In this document: piece by piece, positions 47,732 to 52,534 of the stretch
How positions within the stretch are numbered: position 1 is the stretch's first letter
Layout: the number at the start of each line of letters is the position of its first letter
NCBI RefSeq assembly: GCF_008974185.1
Contig: NZ_BKZP01000022.1
Coordinates: forward strand, 1 to 52,534
Source of the DNA: Weizmannia acidilactici
GTDB taxonomy: Bacteria > Bacillota > Bacilli > Bacillales > Bacillaceae_C
Direction: 5' to 3'
DNA length: 52,534 nt
Translations under genes and position numbers: made by a program
The notes under the pieces: model-generated
What the model was told of the DNA's origin: nothing
The model's database searches: none
The model's input: the letters and a program-made list of their open reading frames with translations, nothing else

Positions 47732-48725
47732 AGGCTGTTCCCCCCTGCAAATTTAAAACAAGCTGTTCCATGAGCAATTGCTGATTGACATTGGCATTCA
47801 ATTTCTTTTTTGCATCTAAAATTGCTACCATTTTTTCAGCCAGAGAACGCGGGGAGTAAGAAAGAATATCCGAAGAAAAACGGGCTTGCTGATCGGGATA
47901 AACCAAATCCTCCTGTTTTCCCAGATGGATGGAAAGAAGATCTTTATAAATCCATATCAACAGATCCAATCCGAGATCCAGTTGATTTTTTTCTTTAAAA
48001 TGCTGAAACCATCCTTCCTGCAAAAAGACCATTGCGTAAGAAGGTGATTTCGTAAGGGTTGTATATAATTTTAACACTATTTTTCGGGCTTGTGCAAACC
48101 ACTCATCCTTGCTTAAGGAAAGCGCCTCTTCCAAATGGTTGGTCATATGGGAAAGCAGCGGGGCCAAATCGCGGCTGACCCCGTTTTCGATCAATTGTTT
48201 TTTCAATAAATTAGGAGAGATCGGCTTGAATGAAACAATTTGGCAACGCGATAAAATGGTGGGCAGGATCCGGTGCAATTGAGTCGTCATTAAAATCGCC
48301 GTTGTATCGGCGTTTGGCTCTTCCAAAAATTTCAACAGGCTGTTGGCAGCGCCGATGGACATTTTTTCGGCATCAACGATCATATACAGTTTCCGCTTGG
48401 ATTCAACCGCGCGTTTCGAAAACTCCTGCTGCAGCTGTTTGATCTGTTCCTTCTTGATGGAAAGCCCGTCCGGTTCAATCAAATGGACATCGGGATGGGA
48501 ACCATGGTTGATTCTCATGCAGTTTGAGCAATGTTCACATGGAAAAAAACCATCCGCCGGCTGCAGGCAGAATAATGTTTTTGCCAATAATTGCGCGGCC
48601 TCTTTTTTCCCCGTACCGCGGCCGCCTTCGAATAAATAGGCATGCGCCATCCGCTTGCGCCTGATGCTGTTTTTCAGCAAAGTTGCCGCAACGGGCTGCA
48701 CCTTTTCAAATTCTTTCCATGTCAT
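47724..48725 (-). CDS. holB: DNA polymerase III subunit delta prime
   Basis: Clamp-loader subunit of the replicative polymerase. The 333-residue AAA+ protein has EGGRGTGKKEAAQLLAK (P-loop), the zinc cysteines CLQ...CEHCSNC, and LLKFLEEPNADTTAILMT with the SRC motif in ILSRCQIV. I used the ATG at 48725; a GTG twelve bases upstream is possible. It follows yaaR closely and overlaps ricT. Confidence 0.95.
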   Translation of the reverse strand: MTWKEFEKVQPVAATLLKNSIRRKRMAHAYLFEGGRGTGKKEAAQLLAKTLFCLQPADGFFPCEHCSNCMRINHGSHPDVHLIEPDGLSIKKEQIKQLQQEFSKRAVESKRKLYMIVDAEKMSIGAANSLLKFLEEPNADTTAILMTTQLHRILPTILSRCQIVSFKPISPNLLKKQLIENGVSRDLAPLLSHMTNHLEEALSLSKDEWFAQARKIVLKLYTTLTKSPSYAMVFLQEGWFQHFKEKNQLDLGLDLLIWIYKDLLSIHLGKQEDLVYPDQQARFSSDILSYSPRSLAEKMVAILDAKKKLNANVNQQLLMEQLVLNLQGGTAFV

Positions 48726-48741
48726 GGCTTCCTTCACTCTC

Positions 48742-49182
48742 TTAGGTATATAAATTGATCAATAAACCTTTGATCTCACCGATTTTCCCGAGAATATCCA
48801 GCGCGGGCTGTTCCTTCCTAATATATTCTTCGGTTAAGTCCGCCAGTTTTTGGTCAATCGTTTCGACAATCTGCATTTTGCGGCTTTCCCCGAACTGGTT
48901 CCAGTCCTGGGACTGTTTCATTTTCATGCTGTAATCGACAGCCTGTTTTACAAACTGCTTTACTAGCGCCTTAAATCTCAACAAATCTTTAAAATTGCGG
49001 GTACGGGCCAGTTTGCTGCCGGCCTCGTCGAGTTGTGACAACAATTGGTTGAGCTCGTCCATTTGCAGTTTTTCCCCGCTTGATTTGACCATTTCCGCAA
49101 AATTTGACGTATCCGCAGCAGCACTTTTCGTCCCTCGGGCCACATTGTTCAAACTTACACTTAAATCCTGGTTGATCTTCAA
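48742..49182 (-). CDS. yaaR: YaaR family protein (DUF327)
   Basis: Conserved, mainly helical protein of 146 residues with unknown function, always between darA and holB in Bacilli. It starts KINQDLSVSLNNV and includes DELNQLLSQLDEAGSKLARTR, KALVKQFVKQAVDYSMKMK and a Glu/Lys-rich end. No signal peptide or membrane helix. The TTG at 49182 has GGAGGGA eight bases ahead and is preferred over a TTG six bases upstream. Confidence 0.92.
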   Translation of the reverse strand: MKINQDLSVSLNNVARGTKSAAADTSNFAEMVKSSGEKLQMDELNQLLSQLDEAGSKLARTRNFKDLLRFKALVKQFVKQAVDYSMKMKQSQDWNQFGESRKMQIVETIDQKLADLTEEYIRKEQPALDILGKIGEIKGLLINLYT

Positions 49183-49197
49183 GGGCAATTCCCTCCA

Positions 49198-49566
<369 letters not shown>

Positions 49567-49618
49567 TCATTATATCATTGTTATATATGAAATTCTGTCC
49601 GATGAGGTGATTATCCTT

Positions 49619-50272
49619 TTACCCGGAAAAATTTTTCCCAAAGTGGTCGCGGACGGCATCCAACACTTTTTGCAAAGCTGTTTCATAAATATATTCTACA
49701 TCTTTATTCGCATCAATAGCATACATTCTCTCCGGGAACCGCCGTAACAATATTTGGAATCCTTCTTTTACTTTCTTGTGGAATTCCAATGCCTCGAGGT
49801 CAAGGCGGTTTACTTCGCGGTTTTGATTTTTGGCGATCCGGCCGAGCCCCGTTTCCACTTCAACATCAAAATATAACGTCAAATCCGGCAGCAGGCCGTT
49901 TGTTGCAAACTGATTGATGCGGTAAACTTCTTCAATCCCGATCCCCCTTGCATATCCCTGGTACGCGAGCGAACTGTCGATAAACCTGTCGCACAAAACA
50001 ATAGCACCGCGCTCAAGGGCCGGTATGACTTTTTCCGCAAGATGCTGCCGGCGGCTTGCCGCATAAAGCAAAGCTTCCGTCCTCGCGTCCATTTCGGTAT
50101 TTTCCGGGCTCAGAATAATGCTGCGGATCTGCTCGGCAATTCTAATGCCCCCCGGTTCTCTCGTCAATACAACTGGAAAACCGGCCTCCCGCAAATATGC
50201 TGCAATTTTCCCAATAATGGTTGTTTTCCCCGCACCCTCGGGCCCTTCTGCGGTTATAAAAATCCCTTTCAT
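49619..50272 (-). CDS. tmk: Thymidylate kinase
   Basis: Makes dTDP from dTMP and ATP. The 217-residue protein begins [20 protein letters not shown] with the P-loop GPEGAGKTT, then [14 protein letters not shown] (DR[YH]-type substrate loop region later as [18 protein letters not shown]), and the lid. Normal family length. It lies 18 bases behind yaaO, hence probably co-transcribed. Confidence 0.98.
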   Translation of the reverse strand: MKGIFITAEGPEGAGKTTIIGKIAAYLREAGFPVVLTREPGGIRIAEQIRSIILSPENTEMDARTEALLYAASRRQHLAEKVIPALERGAIVLCDRFIDSSLAYQGYARGIGIEEVYRINQFATNGLLPDLTLYFDVEVETGLGRIAKNQNREVNRLDLEALEFHKKVKEGFQILLRRFPERMYAIDANKDVEYIYETALQKVLDAVRDHFGKNFSG

Positions 50273-50290
50273 TGAATCTACCTCTCTTTA

Positions 50291-51703
50291 TCAATAAACT
50301 GCCAGTTTGTTTTCGTTAAATGGGGGATCCGCATGGAATTTGGCTCCATACGAACGCAATTGTTGAATATGTGCGATATGCGCCTGCGTAATGCGCTCAC
50401 CCGGCATAAGGAGCGGTACGCCCGGCGGATACGGCACCACCATTTTCGCTGCAATCCTGCCGGCGGCATCTTTAAAAGACACCCATTCCACCTGTCTTTC
50501 TTCCATTTCTGCATAGGTCATTTGAAGTACCGTTAAACCAGCCGGAAATTCTAATGTTGCTTTTTCTTTTTTGGCATGCGCTGTTACACAGGTCAAAGCT
50601 TTATCAATCCGCCCGGCGGCATCTTCAAAAGGAAAAGGCATTCCTTTTTTTAATAGCGGCAGCACAAGCACTACCCTATCAAGATCGGCCATTTCCGGAT
50701 ACACACTCTTCTTTTCAAAAGCGGACTGAAGTACAAATCCGGATACGCCCGGCAATGACACCAACAATTTCAAAGGATCCTGCCCTTCTTTTTCCTGTAC
50801 TTTTAACACTTTACGCAGTCGGTGGATAAACCGTTCCCTTTCCGACATCGTATAACGGATATCTTCATCGTTAAAATTTGCCGCATACCACCGTGCATAG
50901 TCGAGCGACATCATGATCGGATAGGACGGGCTGCTCGATTGCAAGACAGATAAGTAATATTCGAGCTTTTCGATTGGAAAGCGGGGATTGCCGATATGCA
51001 AAAAAGAACCCATCGTCATGGCCGGCAGCATTTTATGGGCGGACTGGACAACGGCATCAGCCCCCAAATCGAGTGCCGATTTCGGGAACGGGCCGCCGAT
51101 ACAAAAATGGGCCCCGTGCGCTTCATCCACCAGTACATAAGCGCCATGCCTGCGGGCAATCCTGACCATCGATTGTATATCAAATGTCATACCGTAGTAC
51201 GTCGGATAAGTAAAGATGCACGCCCTGATTTCCGGGCACTGTTGAAAAGCATGCGCAAACAGTTTTTCGGAAAATCCGGCTGCAATTTCGAGCTCTCCAT
51301 CGATTTCAGGGAAAAGAAAAACCGGTTGTACGTTAGCAAGACGCAGCGCATGCAAAATGGATTTATGGCAGTTCCGGTCAACCAACACCCGGTCCCCCGG
51401 CCGGCAAATGGCAAGAATCATCGCCAAATTGCCAACCGTGCTCCCGTTTACTAGAAAATAACTTTTTGTGCTGCCATAATACGCTGAAAGCAGATCCTGC
51501 GCCTCTTTGATTGCCCCTTCGGCATGGTGCAGATCATCCAATCCGGATAATTCCGTTGCATCATATTGTAAAAAAACCGCACTGCCCTTTAACAGCGGCT
51601 CCATCAGCAATCCATTTTTATGCCCCGGCACATGGAATGAGATGGGTCTGCTGCTGTGATGCCGGCAGAGCGCTTCATATAAAGGCATTCTTGTTTGGTC
51701 CAT
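50291..51703 (-). CDS. yaaO: YaaO, Orn/Lys/Arg decarboxylase family (PLP)
   Basis: Fold type I PLP enzyme like lysine or arginine decarboxylase. In the 470 residues: FHVPGHKNG near the N terminus, LVNGSTVGNLAMILA, VDEAHGAHF and the PLP lysine in VQSAHKMLPAMTMGSFLH at about residue 220. The exact substrate is not established for YaaO. I start at the ATG at 51703 with GGGG eight bases ahead. In B. subtilis xpaC and yaaN lie between csfB and yaaO; they are not here. Confidence 0.93.
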   Translation of the reverse strand: MDQTRMPLYEALCRHHSSRPISFHVPGHKNGLLMEPLLKGSAVFLQYDATELSGLDDLHHAEGAIKEAQDLLSAYYGSTKSYFLVNGSTVGNLAMILAICRPGDRVLVDRNCHKSILHALRLANVQPVFLFPEIDGELEIAAGFSEKLFAHAFQQCPEIRACIFTYPTYYGMTFDIQSMVRIARRHGAYVLVDEAHGAHFCIGGPFPKSALDLGADAVVQSAHKMLPAMTMGSFLHIGNPRFPIEKLEYYLSVLQSSSPSYPIMMSLDYARWYAANFNDEDIRYTMSERERFIHRLRKVLKVQEKEGQDPLKLLVSLPGVSGFVLQSAFEKKSVYPEMADLDRVVLVLPLLKKGMPFPFEDAAGRIDKALTCVTAHAKKEKATLEFPAGLTVLQMTYAEMEERQVEWVSFKDAAGRIAAKMVVPYPPGVPLLMPGERITQAHIAHIQQLRSYGAKFHADPPFNENKLAVY

Positions 51704-51813
51704 GCACATTACCCCAGTCTTTATCAGGGACCGCGGCAAATCCCGGCCCTTCAGCTTTGACTTCTCTATTTTACTATAAACGAAACAAGAGGAGACAACA
51801 GCAAAATAGATGG

Positions 51814-51852
51814 CAAAAATATAACCAAGCCCCTTTTGTCGCTTGGTTATAT
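51814..51852 (-). terminator. csfB terminator
   Basis: Perfect 12-base stem (arms 51819-51830 and 51841-51852) with a 10-base loop and TTTTT on the minus strand. The csfB stop codon lies inside the stem. Confidence 0.85.
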
Positions 51853-52038
51853 ATACATTTGCGGTTTTCCTATTGCTTTTAACTGCCGGATAAAGTACAA
51901 ATACCGCGGATCCCCTGTCTCCGTATGGACAATTTCATTTTCGCAATCGCTGCAGATGAAAGATGTATAAAGATGAATACCGCTTGGTTTCATTTGTTCG
52001 CAAATTATGCACATTTCCGGTTCGGTTTTTGTTTTCAA
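51847..52038 (-). CDS. csfB: Anti-sigma-G/E factor CsfB (Gin)
   Basis: Small zinc protein that keeps sigma-G (and sigma-E in the forespore) inactive until engulfment. The 63-residue protein holds CIICEQMKPSGIHLYTSFICSDCE with two CxxC pairs, then TGDPRYLYFIRQLKAIGKP, as in B. subtilis Gin (64 residues). The TTG at 52038 with AGGGGGTG ahead gives this length; ATGs at 52083 and 52071 give longer forms without family support. Confidence 0.92.
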   Translation of the reverse strand: MKTKTEPEMCIICEQMKPSGIHLYTSFICSDCENEIVHTETGDPRYLYFIRQLKAIGKPQMYI

Positions 52039-52408
52039 ATTCCCCACCCCCTGTTCCACTATATTTGCCATATTTTTTACCATCTATTCACAATCAAACA
52101 GACTTTTGAAAATGTTTAAAATCGAACGGCACTGGATATATTGTATCGTATGCTGTTTTAACCGGTGTGTGTTTGTCTAGGATAGGGGGCGGGAAAGACT
52201 TGCATCCTTGCAGCTTTTTTATTAGCGAAGGAATGTATTATCAATTCGTGAACCTTCCCGGAACAGCAGATGCAAAGATGCGGCCGCTGATTTTTTGCAC
52301 TTTTCGCTGATATTTAATGATTACCGCTTGTTTCTTTTCCAAATTCGCCGATTTTTCCTTTTACAAAGAAGTAGTAGAGGAAAACTGGTATTTTAAAGGG
52401 ACACTGTC

Positions 52409-52424
52409 ATACCCCCGTATGTAT
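52409..52424 (+). promoter_or_regulatory. Operator-like site 1 (ATACCCCCGTATGTAT)
   Basis: An ATACCCCC half followed by GTAT, similar to CsoR/CstR-family operators. It lies 61 bases ahead of the second site. Confidence 0.35.
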
Positions 52425-52479
52425 TGAAAGATGCAGATACCGGCATTTTTTTATTAAAAAATTGCTGTATCATGGGCAA

Positions 52480-52507
52480 TTGACATACCCTGGGGTGTAT
52501 ATAAATT
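52480..52507 (+). promoter_or_regulatory. Plus-strand promoter with CsoR-family-like operator in its spacer
   Basis: TTGACA at 52480-52485, 16-base spacer, TAAATT at 52502-52507. The spacer starts with the palindrome ATACCCTGGGGTGTAT (52485-52500), which resembles operators of the CsoR/CstR/FrmR regulators. The controlled gene is beyond the window end. Confidence 0.5.
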
Positions 52508-52534
52508 AGTGGCCGCCGATATTTTTGTACTTTT

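Larger units (their letters stand above)
52039..52534. other. Right-end intergenic region
   Basis: About 495 bases without a gene. It contains upstream DNA of csfB (no clear forespore promoter seen) and, near the end, two G/C-tract sites and a plus-strand promoter that points out of the window. In B. subtilis an rRNA operon follows here, but I see no rRNA sequence. Confidence 0.6.

Overview
The window comes from the origin-proximal chromosome of a Bacillus-group, endospore-forming Firmicute. The evidence is the gene set and order, which match the Bacillus subtilis csfB-to-lysS region almost gene for gene, together with sporulation genes (csfB, yabG, sspF, spoVG, fin, spoVT, yabP, yabQ, spoIIE), rRNA-like ribosome binding sites and a perfect ParB site (parS). 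Base composition is richer in G+C than B. subtilis and TTG starts are common; this would suit a Heyndrickxia/Weizmannia coagulans-type genome, but that species guess is inference only. The window is printed in reverse: the origin side is at the right end, and nearly every gene is on the minus (leading) strand. Only abrB and a tRNA-Met are on the plus strand.

Right to left (transcription order): csfB, yaaO, then a replication/tRNA-modification block tmk-darA-yaaR-holB-ricT-yabA-trmN6-yazA-rsmI; convergent abrB; metS, yabD, rnmV, ksgA; yabG, veg, sspF, ispE, purR, ridA, spoVG; glmU-prs-rplY(ctc); pth, fin, mfd, spoVT; yabM-mazG-rqcP, yabP-yabQ-divIC, yabR; tRNA-Met; spoIIE-yabS-yabT-tilS-hpt-ftsH; coaX-hslO, cysK, folP-folB-folK-yazB-dusB-lysS. 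Together these supply nucleotide, folate, cysteine and isoprenoid precursors, aminoacylation and rRNA/tRNA maturation, transcription-coupled repair, and several checkpoints of sporulation (Gin, SpoVT, Fin, SpoIIE, YabP/YabQ).

Compared with the B. subtilis layout, yabE, yacD, pabB/pabA/pabC, xpaC/yaaN and the tRNA-Glu next to tRNA-Met are absent from their usual places. Recognisable promoters include a sigma-H promoter for spoVG, a sigma-B-type promoter for rplY, forespore-type promoters for fin, spoVT and sspF, a sigma-K-type promoter for yabG, the unusual 21-bp-spaced spoIIE promoter, and a CymR-like box at cysK.

The accessory signal is in the intergenic gaps. Three copies of a group IIC intron (two complete at 754 bp, one cut by the window edge) sit directly behind the rho-independent terminators of lysS, rplY and veg. 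Their reverse-transcriptase gene is reduced to a short C-terminal piece, yet the ribozyme parts are kept. Two related IS1182-like miniature elements carry a nested 18-bp inverted repeat. A TnpB-type guide-RNA right end (IS200/IS605 remnant) lies behind yabG. A parS site sits in the loop of the metS terminator, and yazB carries a one-base frameshift at a UUU UGA slip site. I found no CRISPR array, defence island or prophage.
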